Of a stretch of 50,102 nucleotides of DNA, positions 28,177 to 35,666 are shown piece after piece. Origin of the DNA: Oscillospiraceae bacterium (GTDB taxonomy: Bacteria; Bacillota; Clostridia; Oscillospirales; Ruminococcaceae). Each line of letters starts with the position of its first letter. Within the stretch, counting starts at the first letter, position 1. The notes beneath the pieces were generated by a model, which was not told where the DNA came from, ran no database searches, and worked only from the letters and a program-made list of their open reading frames with translations. Both the position numbers and the translations under genes were made by a program. The DNA is taken from NCBI GenBank assembly GCA_029006135.1, contig JAQXGE010000047.1, forward strand, positions 1 through 50,102, given 5' to 3'.

Positions 28177-29217
28177 TTATCCCCGCGTTCCCTCAACGGA
28201 AGAATCGGTGCTCCAGCCCTGAAGGTCGGTCGGGGTGAGGGTGTTATTCCAGCGCCCATCGGCTTGGGCGGCGTTCCACTCGTCCCAGGCGGCTTGACTG
28301 CGGATGGCTGTGCCGCAGCGGTAGGCGGCGTCCCAGGGGTTTGAGGGGTCAGGATCGGTGGGGTCCCAGCCGCGCAGCGATTCATTGGCGGGGTCGGTAT
28401 AGATGGTGCCCGGCTTGCCCATGGGACCGGGGTCCTCGGCGTTGTCATAGATGACCACGCGGGTCCCGATGGGGCAGTTGTCATAAATCCATTTTACGTC
28501 ACAGGTCAGCAGCCGGATGCAGCCAAGGCTTGCCGGGCTGCCCAGCTCGTTGAACTGGTCGTACTCAATGTCGTCCTTGTGTTGGGAGTAGTAGGGAACC
28601 GTGTGGAACAGATAGGAATCCCAGATGCGGGTGGCGTACTGCCCATAGCTCGGACCGGCAAGAAGCCGCCAGTCATAGCTTTCCGGCGTGGCAAAAAAGC
28701 CCAGCGGCGTATCGTCCCCGCCGGAACAGACCATCGCCATATAGGGGCGGGTATAATTGCCCTCGTCATCGAGCGCAAGGACCGTCACGGTGCTTGCGGC
28801 GCGGTTGACTGCAATCATATAGGGGATTGTGCCCTTGGCGCTGTATTTGAGTCCTTCGGACTGGTAGAACGGGTCGGCGGCCAAACCCTCCATGAGCGCC
28901 TTGCCGCGCTCGTCCCAGGTTGCGGGGTCGGTGACCTGCGGCGCATCCTTTGTGCAGTTGACCGAGGCAGTCGCCATGGCCTGCGCCACGCGCTGTTCCT
29001 CCTCGGTCAGGACCGGTTCCGCCGCGCTGGACGCATCATCCTGAACTCCGGTGCCGGAACCGGCATCGACCTCGACTGCACTGCCTTCGGAGCCGCCGTG
29101 TACCAGCGCCCAGCAGCCCATGCAGACCACAATCAGCACCACAAGACACCCGGTCAGGGTGACAAGGGCCTGCTGACGCCGCGCGTTCCGGCGGCGGGAA
29201 GAGTGAGAATGTGCCAT
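28177..29217 (-). CDS. L,D-transpeptidase (YkuD domain), membrane-anchored
   Basis: YkuD-domain enzyme that forms 3-3 peptidoglycan crosslinks or attaches proteins to the wall. A basic N-terminus ([10 protein letters not shown]) precedes one transmembrane helix (about residues 17-40). An extracellular linker follows, then the catalytic domain with the His of [13 protein letters not shown] and the motif SLGCIRLL with Cys233 as nucleophile. The domain ends at GTRVVIYD. The 50-residue tail is rich in Trp, Asp and Pro and is not a known domain. The total is 346 residues. It lies 67 bp downstream of the aminotransferase stop and 68 bp upstream of araD, all on the minus strand. Confidence 0.92.
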   Translation of the reverse strand: MAHSHSSRRRNARRQQALVTLTGCLVVLIVVCMGCWALVHGGSEGSAVEVDAGSGTGVQDDASSAAEPVLTEEEQRVAQAMATASVNCTKDAPQVTDPATWDERGKALMEGLAADPFYQSEGLKYSAKGTIPYMIAVNRAASTVTVLALDDEGNYTRPYMAMVCSGGDDTPLGFFATPESYDWRLLAGPSYGQYATRIWDSYLFHTVPYYSQHKDDIEYDQFNELGSPASLGCIRLLTCDVKWIYDNCPIGTRVVIYDNAEDPGPMGKPGTIYTDPANESLRGWDPTDPDPSNPWDAAYRCGTAIRSQAAWDEWNAAQADGRWNNTLTPTDLQGWSTDSSVEGTRG

Positions 29218-29284
29218 TTTATTGCCTCCGTTCTGATGGAAATTTGTGTTGGATGAACATCATTTTGCGTTGGAATACGGCATT

Positions 29285-30481
29285 TTATCCGCGAACGCCG
29301 TATTCCTGCGCCACAAAGCGTTCCAGCGCCGCAAAGCTGCGGCGAACTTTTTCGGTGTCAATGCAGTAGGCCATCCGGAAATAGCCCGGGCAGCCAAAAC
29401 TGTCCCCCGGCACGAGCGCCAAATCGTATTTCATCGCCTTGGTGCAGAACGCGTTGGCGTCCTCCTCAAGTGCCTTGGGGAAGATGTAGAACGTTCCCGC
29501 GGGCTTGACGACCGTGAAGCCGAGCCGAACCAGTTCGTCATAAATCAGGTTCATGTTCGTCTCGTAAACCGAGAGGTCGCTCGTGTCGTCAATGCACTGC
29601 GCAACGGCGAGCTGAATGAGCGAGGCGGGGCAGTTGTGGCCGGTGCCGCGGCTGATTTGGCCGCACATCGGCACGATAAACGCGGCGTCCTCACAGCGCG
29701 GGTTGACCGCCACATAGCCGATGCGCTCGCCCGGAAGGCTCAGGCTCTTGCTGAACGAGTAGCAGGTGAGCGTGTCATCGTAAAATTTTGCCGCATACTG
29801 GATGGGTTCGCCGCCGAACAGAATCTCGCGGTACGGTTCGTCCGAGATGAGGAAAATGTGGTGGCCGAACCGGGCACTCGCCTCCCGCAGCCGGTCGGCA
29901 AGGCCAGTCAGTGTCTCGGCGCTGTAGGCGGCACCCGAGGGGTTGTTCGGCGTGTTGATGAGCACGGCGGCGGTATTCTCGGTGAGCATCGCCTCAAAGG
30001 CGTCAAAGTCAATCTGGAAATCCTCGGTGCGGGGCGGCACAACCTTGAGATTCAGCCCGGCCCCTTCCACATAGGGCTTATATTCCGGGAAGAACGGTGC
30101 AAAGGTAATCACGTCCTGCCCGGGAACCGCAACGCAGCGCAGTGCGTGGGCGAGGGCGCCGGCAGCACCGGAGGTCATAAAGATGTAGTCCTCGGTGTAG
30201 TCCATGCCAAAGCGGCGGTTCAGGCTCTGCGCAACGGCGCGGCGGACCGAAGGAATCGTCAGCGTTGGGCTGTACCCGTGCAGCGCCACCGGCTCCTTTG
30301 TTTCAAGAAGTTCACGGCAGACCTCGGTGAAATGCGCAGGGCAGGGCACGGACGGGTTGCCGAGGGAGTAATCAAAAACGTTCTCATAGCCAATTTCGGT
30401 CCCGCGCGCGGTGCTCCACTCAGAAATCTGACGGATAACGGACTTGCCGGAAAGCATATCCTTATACTGCTGTGCAATCAT
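29285..30481 (-). CDS. PLP-dependent class I/II aminotransferase
   Basis: Fold type I aminotransferase of 398 residues. The start is ATG 30481 (MIAQQYKDMLSGKSVIRQ), preceded by GGAGGG. Conserved parts are MTSGAAGALAHAL (PLP phosphate contact), NTPNNPSGAAYS, the LISDEPYREILF aspartate that holds the pyridine nitrogen, and SFSKSLSLPGERIGY with Lys245 as the Schiff-base lysine. The C-terminal Arg that binds substrate carboxylate falls in YFRMAYC. The amino-acid specificity is unclear; aspartate/alanine-type aminotransferases are the closest class. Its ATG overlaps the gph stop, so it is co-translated with gph. An inverted repeat (GGAATACGGC, 29272-29281 and 29297-29306) spans its stop codon. Confidence 0.9.
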   Translation of the reverse strand: MIAQQYKDMLSGKSVIRQISEWSTARGTEIGYENVFDYSLGNPSVPCPAHFTEVCRELLETKEPVALHGYSPTLTIPSVRRAVAQSLNRRFGMDYTEDYIFMTSGAAGALAHALRCVAVPGQDVITFAPFFPEYKPYVEGAGLNLKVVPPRTEDFQIDFDAFEAMLTENTAAVLINTPNNPSGAAYSAETLTGLADRLREASARFGHHIFLISDEPYREILFGGEPIQYAAKFYDDTLTCYSFSKSLSLPGERIGYVAVNPRCEDAAFIVPMCGQISRGTGHNCPASLIQLAVAQCIDDTSDLSVYETNMNLIYDELVRLGFTVVKPAGTFYIFPKALEEDANAFCTKAMKYDLALVPGDSFGCPGYFRMAYCIDTEKVRRSFAALERFVAQEYGVRG

Positions 30482-31140
30482 TGCGGTCCCTCCATAATAA
30501 TATGATAGAGCTGTTCGACATTTTCGGCCAGATACTCCGCGCCCGCTTCGGTCAGTTCCTCCCGGGTGCGGAAGCCCCACAGAACCCCGCAGCAGGGCAG
30601 GTGTGCGTTATGCGCGGTCGCGGCGTCCACGTTGCTGTCCCCCACATAGAGCGTGGAAGCAGCATCGGCGCCAAGGTCAGCGAGCAGAGCGAGCGTTCCG
30701 GCGGCGTCCGGCTTGGGCGCAATGCCGCTGCGCTGTCCGCGCACGGCGGCAAAACGGTCAGCACCGAAGTAGTCTGCTGTGACTTCCTTCGCCAGTGCGT
30801 CCGCCTTGTTGGAAAAGACCGCCATCTGCACGCCGGCGGCGTTCAGCCGTTCCAGAAGTTCCGGGATGCCGGGGTAGGGGGCGGTGGTATCCCGCATATG
30901 CGCGCCGTAATCCGCCTTGAAGTCCGCCAGCGCATCGGCAAGGGTGCGCTCATCCCTCTCTTCGGGCGGAGCAATGCGCTCCACGAGTTTCGGGATGCCA
31001 TTGCCCACAAAATAGCGGTAGGCGTCCCGGTCATGGGTCGGCCAGCCGCGCCGCACACACAGCCGGTTGCCTGCATCTGCCAAATCGGTCAGGGTGTCCA
31101 GCAAGGTGCCGTCCAAATCAAACACAACAGTGCGAAACAT
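30478..31140 (-). CDS. gph: HAD-family phosphatase, phosphoglycolate phosphatase type
   Basis: Haloacid-dehalogenase superfamily phosphatase of 220 residues. Motif I is VVFDLDGTLLDTLTD (nucleophile Asp). Motif II is in MAVFSNKADAL, motif III is the Lys near GIAPKPDAAGTL, and motif IV is LYVGDSNVDAATAHNAHLP. A four-helix C1 cap follows motif I. The pattern fits phosphoglycolate phosphatase, although HAD substrate assignment from sequence is loose. The start is ATG 31140 (MFRTVVFDLDG), 9 nt after GGAAAGGA; ATG 31149 is too close to that site. The stop overlaps the aminotransferase ATG on the minus strand. Confidence 0.82.
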   Translation of the reverse strand: MFRTVVFDLDGTLLDTLTDLADAGNRLCVRRGWPTHDRDAYRYFVGNGIPKLVERIAPPEERDERTLADALADFKADYGAHMRDTTAPYPGIPELLERLNAAGVQMAVFSNKADALAKEVTADYFGADRFAAVRGQRSGIAPKPDAAGTLALLADLGADAASTLYVGDSNVDAATAHNAHLPCCGVLWGFRTREELTEAGAEYLAENVEQLYHIIMEGPQ

Positions 31141-31205
31141 TTCCCACATTCCTTTCCCGAACCCTTCAGCTGCAGGGCGTGCCGCCCCGCAGGGGTCATG
31201 GTTCT

Positions 31206-31234
31206 ATTATAAGAGCATTTTGCCAAAACGGCAA
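31206..31234 (-). promoter_or_regulatory. Promoter of the gph-aminotransferase group
   Basis: On the minus strand TTGCCG (31234-31229), 17 bp, TATAAT (31211-31206), about 65 bp before the gph start. Confidence 0.75.
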
Positions 31235-31293
31235 CACTTTGCCGCGAATCTTTTGGGGTGAACGGCAAAACTGTAAATTTCCGCCGCACCGGG

Positions 31294-31322
31294 GTGAATT
31301 TCCCGGGAAAGTGTGCTACTAT
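31294..31322 (+). promoter_or_regulatory. Candidate uppP promoter
   Basis: TGCTACTAT (-10 TACTAT 31317-31322, extended by TGC) with a weak -35 GTGAAT at 31294-31299 and 17 bp spacing. It lies about 80 bp before uppP. It is divergent from the gph promoter; nothing else is visible in 31150-31402. Confidence 0.5.
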
Positions 31323-31402
31323 ATAAAAAACAATCCAGTTCGGCTCCCGTCCGTGCGGCGGCATCCGGGCGGTCCTTTGAAGGGAAAAGGAGGAAAACAG
31401 AC

Positions 31403-32284
31403 ATGAGTCTTTTTGTCGAGATTCTCAAATCCATTGTCTACGGCGTCATTGAGGGCATCACCGAATGGCTGCCGATCTCGAGCACCGGCCACATGATTTT
31501 GGCGGAGCAGCTGCTTCATTTTAATTTCAGCGCGGATTTTATGGAGATGTTCCGCGTGGTGATCCAGCTCGGCGCCATTCTGGCTGTGGTGGTGCTGTAC
31601 TTCCGCAAGCTGTGGCCTTTCTGCCGTGACAACGGCCGGGATACCGGCCTTGCCTCCCATCTGCGCTGGCCGGTGGTCCGCCTCTGGTTCAAAATCATCG
31701 TGGCCTGCATCCCGGCCGCCGTGCTGGGTCTTTTGCTCGATGATTGGATGGACGCGCACCTCTACAACAGTATTGTGGTGGCGGCCATGCTCATTTTGTA
31801 CGGTATTGCGTTCATCCTGATTGAGCGCCGTCCCCGCGTGGCCGCAACGACCAAACTCTCCCACATCAGCTATTCCCAGGCGTTCAAGGTAGGTCTGTGG
31901 CAGGTACTGTCCCTTGTCCCCGGCACCTCCCGCAGCGGCGCGACCATTCTCGGCGGTATGATGTGCGGGCTGTCCCGCCCCGTTGCCAGTCAGTTCACCT
32001 TCTTCCTGGCGATCCCCGTTATGGCGGGGGCCAGCCTGCTCAAGCTCGTCAAGTTCTTTGCCAAGGGCAACAGCTTCACCGGCGCGGAGATTGCCGTGCT
32101 GCTCGTGGGCTGCCTTGTGGCATTCCTGATTTCCATCTTCGCCATCCGCTTCCTGATGGACTATGTCAAACGCCACACCTTCACGGTGTTCGGCGTCTAC
32201 CGCATCGTGCTTGGTGTCATCGTGCTGGCGGTCTGGGCGGTGCAGACCTTTGTGCTCGGCACCCCCGCCGCAGCCGTGACCTGA
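31403..32284 (+). CDS. uppP: Undecaprenyl-diphosphatase UppP (BacA)
   Basis: Integral membrane phosphatase that recycles undecaprenyl diphosphate to the monophosphate carrier used for peptidoglycan and other wall polymers; raised activity gives bacitracin resistance. The start is ATG 31403 after GGAGGAAAACAGAC. The two catalytic regions are plain: [20 protein letters not shown] near residues 13-32, and [15 protein letters not shown] in the second half. About eight hydrophobic helices fill 293 residues, the usual length. It has its own promoter and terminator. Confidence 0.96.
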   Translation: MSLFVEILKSIVYGVIEGITEWLPISSTGHMILAEQLLHFNFSADFMEMFRVVIQLGAILAVVVLYFRKLWPFCRDNGRDTGLASHLRWPVVRLWFKIIVACIPAAVLGLLLDDWMDAHLYNSIVVAAMLILYGIAFILIERRPRVAATTKLSHISYSQAFKVGLWQVLSLVPGTSRSGATILGGMMCGLSRPVASQFTFFLAIPVMAGASLLKLVKFFAKGNSFTGAEIAVLLVGCLVAFLISIFAIRFLMDYVKRHTFTVFGVYRIVLGVIVLAVWAVQTFVLGTPAAAVT

Positions 32285-32315
32285 ACCTGTCAAACATAAA
32301 TTAAACAGAAAAAAG

Positions 32316-32351
32316 AACACGCCCCCGGCTCAAAAGAGCCGGGGGCGTGTT
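32316..32351. terminator. Bidirectional terminator, uppP / ABC exporter
   Basis: AACACGCCCCCGGCTC (32316-32331) and GAGCCGGGGGCGTGTT (32336-32351) form a perfect 16 bp stem with an AAAA loop between convergent genes. Confidence 0.95.
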
Positions 32352-32383
32352 TGTTATGCGGATTGGTTAAACAGCCGGGTATT

Positions 32384-33133
32384 TCAGGCTTCGCCGCGCT
32401 CCATTGCGGCCACATATTCGGGCAGGACTTCGGCGGTGGGGCCGTCTGCGCGCTTATTGCCGTGGTCAATCCAGATGGAGCGGGTGCAGAGCTCACGGAC
32501 CTGATCGGTGCTGTGACTGACAAAAAGCAGCGTTGTGCCGCCGGAAAGCATATCCGCCATGCGGCGCTTGCATTTTTCCTGGAACATGATGTCACCGACG
32601 GCCAGAACCTCGTCACAGATGAGGATGTCCGCCTTGACCTCGGTCGCAATCGAGAAGCCCAGACGGGCAATCATGCCGGAGGAGAAGTTCTTCACCGGCA
32701 CATCCACAAAGTCGCGCAGTTCGGCAAAGTCGATGATGCTGTCAAAGTGCTCCTGCATGAAGGCTCGGTCATGGCCCATGACGGCACCGTTGAGAAAAAT
32801 GTTCTCCCGCGCAGTCAGGTCCATGTCAAAGCCTGCGCCCAGTTCAATGAGCGGCGCAATGCTGCCGTTGACGGTCACGCTGCCGGTGGTGGGGTACATC
32901 ACGCCCGCCACGACCTTGAGCATTGTGCTTTTGCCGCTGCCGTTGCGGCCGATCAGCGCCACGGATTCGCCCTTGTGCACATCAAAGGAGATGTTTTTCA
33001 GCGCATAAAATTCGTTGAAGAAAAGCTGGTGTTTGAGCAGCTTCACGGTATATTCCTTGAGAGTCTCGGTCTTTTCCTGCGCCAGATTGAAGCGCATCGA
33101 GACATCGTTTACCCGGATAATAGGGTCTGCCAT
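32384..33133 (-). CDS. Polysaccharide/teichoic acid ABC exporter, ATPase
   Basis: ATP-binding subunit of the TagH/Wzt-type exporters that move lipid-linked wall polymers or O-polysaccharide across the membrane. The start is ATG 33133 (MADPIIRVNDVSMRFNLA) after AAGGAGG. The long LAQEKTETLKEYTVKLLKHQLFFNEFYALKN insertion before Walker A is typical of this subfamily. Walker A is ALIGRNGSGKST, the signature is VKNFSSGMIARLGFS and Walker B is ADILICDEVLAVGD. At 249 residues it lacks the C-terminal carbohydrate-recognition domain of long Wzt proteins. It pairs with the permease gene 17 bp upstream. No polymer biosynthesis genes lie beside it. Confidence 0.92.
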   Translation of the reverse strand: MADPIIRVNDVSMRFNLAQEKTETLKEYTVKLLKHQLFFNEFYALKNISFDVHKGESVALIGRNGSGKSTMLKVVAGVMYPTTGSVTVNGSIAPLIELGAGFDMDLTARENIFLNGAVMGHDRAFMQEHFDSIIDFAELRDFVDVPVKNFSSGMIARLGFSIATEVKADILICDEVLAVGDIMFQEKCKRRMADMLSGGTTLLFVSHSTDQVRELCTRSIWIDHGNKRADGPTAEVLPEYVAAMERGEA

Positions 33134-33150
33134 GCCGGTTCCTCCTTGGG

Positions 33151-33948
33151 TCAGATATAGAGAATGAAGTTCTTCTGCAGTTTGCGGAACGCCCACAGAC
33201 CGATGCCGAGCATGACCGCCGCACTGGCAATGCAGGCAAACCAGGTGTTGGGGCCGGGAATATTGCCGTACATCACAAGGTTGCGGAACATATTGACATA
33301 GTGGTACAGCGGATTGAGCTTCATCAGCGGGATAACGGCCGGGGGCAGGGCCTCAATGGGGTAAAACAGCGGTGTGGCGTACATCCAGCCCATGACGAGG
33401 ACGCTGTACAGATGCTGCATATCCCGGAAATAGACCGTCAACGCCGAGAGGAGCAGTGCCATGCCGCAGCAGAAAATAAACAGGAAAAGCAGCGGCACCC
33501 AGAACAGCAGGATCGTCCAATAGAACGGTGAGCGGGTGACAACCATGACCAGCACAATGGCCACAAGGCTGAACAGCAGCGTCACAAAGCAGGAAAACAC
33601 CCGGCTCAGCGGAAAAATATATTTGGGAATATAGACTTTTTTGATGAGCGAGGCGTTTTGAATGATGGAGTTCATGCCCATCGAGGTCGATTCGTTGAAG
33701 AAGGTGAACAGCGTGTTGCCGCAGATGAGGTAGAACGGGAAGTTCGGGATGTTATTGCGGAACATGAAGGAGAAAATCAGGCTCTGCAGCAGCATCATGA
33801 GCAGCGGGTTGAGGATGCTCCAGATGTATCCCAAAAAGCTGCGGCGGTATTTTACCTTGAGGTCACGCCCAACAAGTTCACGGATGAGCGGCGTATACTG
33901 CTTGAAGCGCTGCAAACTGGCAGGGAGTGCTATTTTTTGATTTGCCAT
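33151..33948 (-). CDS. Polysaccharide/teichoic acid ABC exporter, permease
   Basis: ABC-2 type permease (TagG/Wzm family) of 265 residues with six hydrophobic segments. The start is ATG 33948 (MANQKIALPASLQRF), after AAAGGAA. RELVGRDLKVKYRRSFLGYIWSILNPLLMMLLQSLIFSFMF is the signature N-terminal coupling-helix region. The C-terminal half ends in MKLNPLYHYVNMFRNLVMYG and a final helix. Together with the ATPase gene it forms a complete exporter. The long 5' region and the promoter at 34163-34191 suggest its own transcription unit. Confidence 0.92.
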   Translation of the reverse strand: MANQKIALPASLQRFKQYTPLIRELVGRDLKVKYRRSFLGYIWSILNPLLMMLLQSLIFSFMFRNNIPNFPFYLICGNTLFTFFNESTSMGMNSIIQNASLIKKVYIPKYIFPLSRVFSCFVTLLFSLVAIVLVMVVTRSPFYWTILLFWVPLLFLFIFCCGMALLLSALTVYFRDMQHLYSVLVMGWMYATPLFYPIEALPPAVIPLMKLNPLYHYVNMFRNLVMYGNIPGPNTWFACIASAAVMLGIGLWAFRKLQKNFILYI

Positions 33949-34455
33949 AAGAGTTCCTTTCTCTGTCATTGGTATTCCGGGGGCATACGCCCGGTTTTTC
34001 CCCGCAGAAAATCCAGCGCGCCTCGAAAGATGCCGCAGCTCCGCCCGCAGGGCCGGCCGCGATATGGTTAGAAATAAATAGTCCGATTTTTGGCAGAAAC
34101 TTTACCCCGTGCGGTGCAGAGGCCTTGATTTTGCCATAACTCGGCTATGATAAGCACAGCCTATTATAGCACAAACCCGCCTAAAATAAAATAAGAAATC
34201 ATGCAAAGAGCTGATTCTTCTGAAAAAGGTCTGGTTTTCTGATAAAAACAGAGGATCACAAAATAAAAACGACCTTCCCAACACAGAGCATTCAAAGGAT
34301 AGGTATGCGCTCTTTTCTGCCATGCCGGCACGGAGATAGGTGCGGCGGGGCACAAGGAGGGAAAGCCAGGCGATTTTGCGGTGCAGGGAAGTGAAGGCGT
34401 AAAATTTTCTCGCAGAAACAGAATTTTATCCCTATACAAACACCGGAAAATATTG
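33949..34455. other. Long intergenic region without a gene
   Basis: Divergent spacer between the exporter and the cation exchanger. It is AT-rich in 34130-34290. Apart from the minus-strand promoter at 34163-34191 I see no coding frame with a ribosome site, no tRNA and no strong repeat. The minus-strand transcript would have a 5' leader of about 210 nt whose role is not evident. Confidence 0.6.
34163..34191 (-). promoter_or_regulatory. Promoter of the ABC exporter
   Basis: On the minus strand TGCTATAAT gives an extended -10 (TATAAT 34168-34163); the -35 region (TTTTAT, 34191-34186) is weak. Confidence 0.6.
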
Positions 34456-34609
34456 TAAAATAAAAATTCAGGGCAAACCGCGGTCCGACTGCGGAGCGGC
34501 GGACGCATTGCGTCAGGGAAAGCGCTGCGCGCCCGGGTGTACACCCGGGACGGCCCCTGCTTTTGACCGCTGCCAGCCGGGCAGCGGAGATTTTACGGAG
34601 GAATTTTTC
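34456..34609 (+). promoter_or_regulatory. Structured leader of the cation exchanger gene
   Basis: TAAAAT at 34456-34461 is a possible -10. The next 150 nt can fold into several stems: GTCCG (34483-34487) with CGGAC (34500-34504), or the competing GACGC/GCGTC (34502-34506/34510-34514); CAGGG (34514-34518) with CCCTG (34555-34559), enclosing the perfect palindrome CCCGGGTGTACACCCGGG (34532-34549); and CCGCTGCC (34567-34574) with GGCAGCGG (34580-34587), just before ribosome site GGAGGA (34597-34602). The alternative pairings suggest a cis-regulatory RNA. I do not recognise a known riboswitch class. Confidence 0.45.
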
Positions 34610-35590
34610 ATGCTTATTCCGGTACTTCTCTTCTGCGTCGGCCTGGTGTGCCTCATCAAGGGCGGCGACTGGTTTGTGGACGGTGCCACCGGCATTGCCC
34701 GCCAGTTCCACCTGCCTGAACTGCTCATCGGTGCTACGGTGGTGTCCATCGGCACCACGCTGCCCGAGGTCATGGTCTCGGCAACATCGGCTCTCTCCGG
34801 TCACGGTGAGATCGCCTACGGCAACGCCATCGGCTCCATCATCTGCAACACCGCGCTCATTGCAGCCATCACGGCGGCGGTGCGCCCGGGCAAGGTGGAT
34901 CCCAAATCCATGCGCCTGCCCGTTATCTTCTTCTTCCTGGCTGCGGCGCTCTACTGCGGCGTGGCCTACACCAGCGGCAACTTCAGCCGCCCGATGGGCA
35001 TTGCCCTGCTGGCCATCTTTGTGGTCTACATGGTCCTGACCGTGCGCCAGATGCGCAAAGACCCCGCTCCCGCAGCTGCGGAGGAGGAAGCGGCAGAGGA
35101 AAACTCCACTGCCAAGAACATTCTGCTGCTCGTTGTCGGCGCGGCTGTCATCGCCGTGGGCGCTGACCTGCTTGTCGATAACGGCACCCTCATTGCAAAG
35201 GCTCTCGGCGTGCCCGAGTCCGTCATTGCGCTGACCTTCGTGGCATTGGGCACCAGCCTGCCCGAACTCGTCACGGCCATCACCTCGCTGGCCAAGGGCC
35301 ATGGCTCTCTCTCCCTTGGCAACGTAATCGGCGCGAACCTGTTCAACCTTGTGCTGGTCTGCGGCGTGTCTCAGACGCTGTCGCCCTTCCACATTCCCGA
35401 GAACGCCTCGATTGCCGGCGTGAATGTCTCTCTTGCCATCGAGATTCCCGTCATGCTCGCCGTCATGCTGCTGCTCACGCTCCCCGGTCTGTTCAAGGGC
35501 AAACTGAGCCGCTGGCAGGGCGTGACGCTGCTGTGCATCTACGCCGCGTTCTGCTGCTTCCAGTTCTTTGTGCTGCCCGGCCTTGCCTGA
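34610..35590 (+). CDS. Calcium/sodium antiporter (CaCA family, YrbG-like)
   Basis: Ten-helix cation exchanger of 326 residues with two inverted alpha repeats. The first is GATVVSIGTTLPEVMVSATSA...GNAIGSIICNTALI; the second is LTFVALGTSLPELVTAITSLAKGHGSLSLGNVIGANLFNLVL. The paired Glu residues of the two LPE motifs coordinate the cation. An acidic cytoplasmic loop (AAAEEEAAEENS) separates the halves. The start is ATG 34610, 7 nt after GGAGGA. The family exchanges Ca2+ for Na+, H+ or K+; the ion used here is not determinable. A structured leader precedes it. Confidence 0.92.
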   Translation: MLIPVLLFCVGLVCLIKGGDWFVDGATGIARQFHLPELLIGATVVSIGTTLPEVMVSATSALSGHGEIAYGNAIGSIICNTALIAAITAAVRPGKVDPKSMRLPVIFFFLAAALYCGVAYTSGNFSRPMGIALLAIFVVYMVLTVRQMRKDPAPAAAEEEAAEENSTAKNILLLVVGAAVIAVGADLLVDNGTLIAKALGVPESVIALTFVALGTSLPELVTAITSLAKGHGSLSLGNVIGANLFNLVLVCGVSQTLSPFHIPENASIAGVNVSLAIEIPVMLAVMLLLTLPGLFKGKLSRWQGVTLLCIYAAFCCFQFFVLPGLA

Positions 35591-35617
35591 TTTTGGCCGC
35601 GGATAAACCAAACATAT

Positions 35618-35658
35618 AAAACCGGCCCTGCGGAAAATTCTTCCGCAGGGCCGGTTTT
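35618..35658. terminator. Bidirectional terminator, exchanger / LtaS-like gene
   Basis: AAAACCGGCCCTGCGGAA (35618-35635) and TTCCGCAGGGCCGGTTTT (35641-35658) give a perfect 18 bp stem, loop AATTC, with T-runs on both strands. Confidence 0.96.
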
Positions 35659-35666
35659 TTTGGTGC

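Noticed and set aside
34464-34609. yybP-ykoY (Mn2+) riboswitch upstream of the exchanger
   Set aside because: The conserved loop sequences of that class are not visible, so it was only reported as a structured leader.
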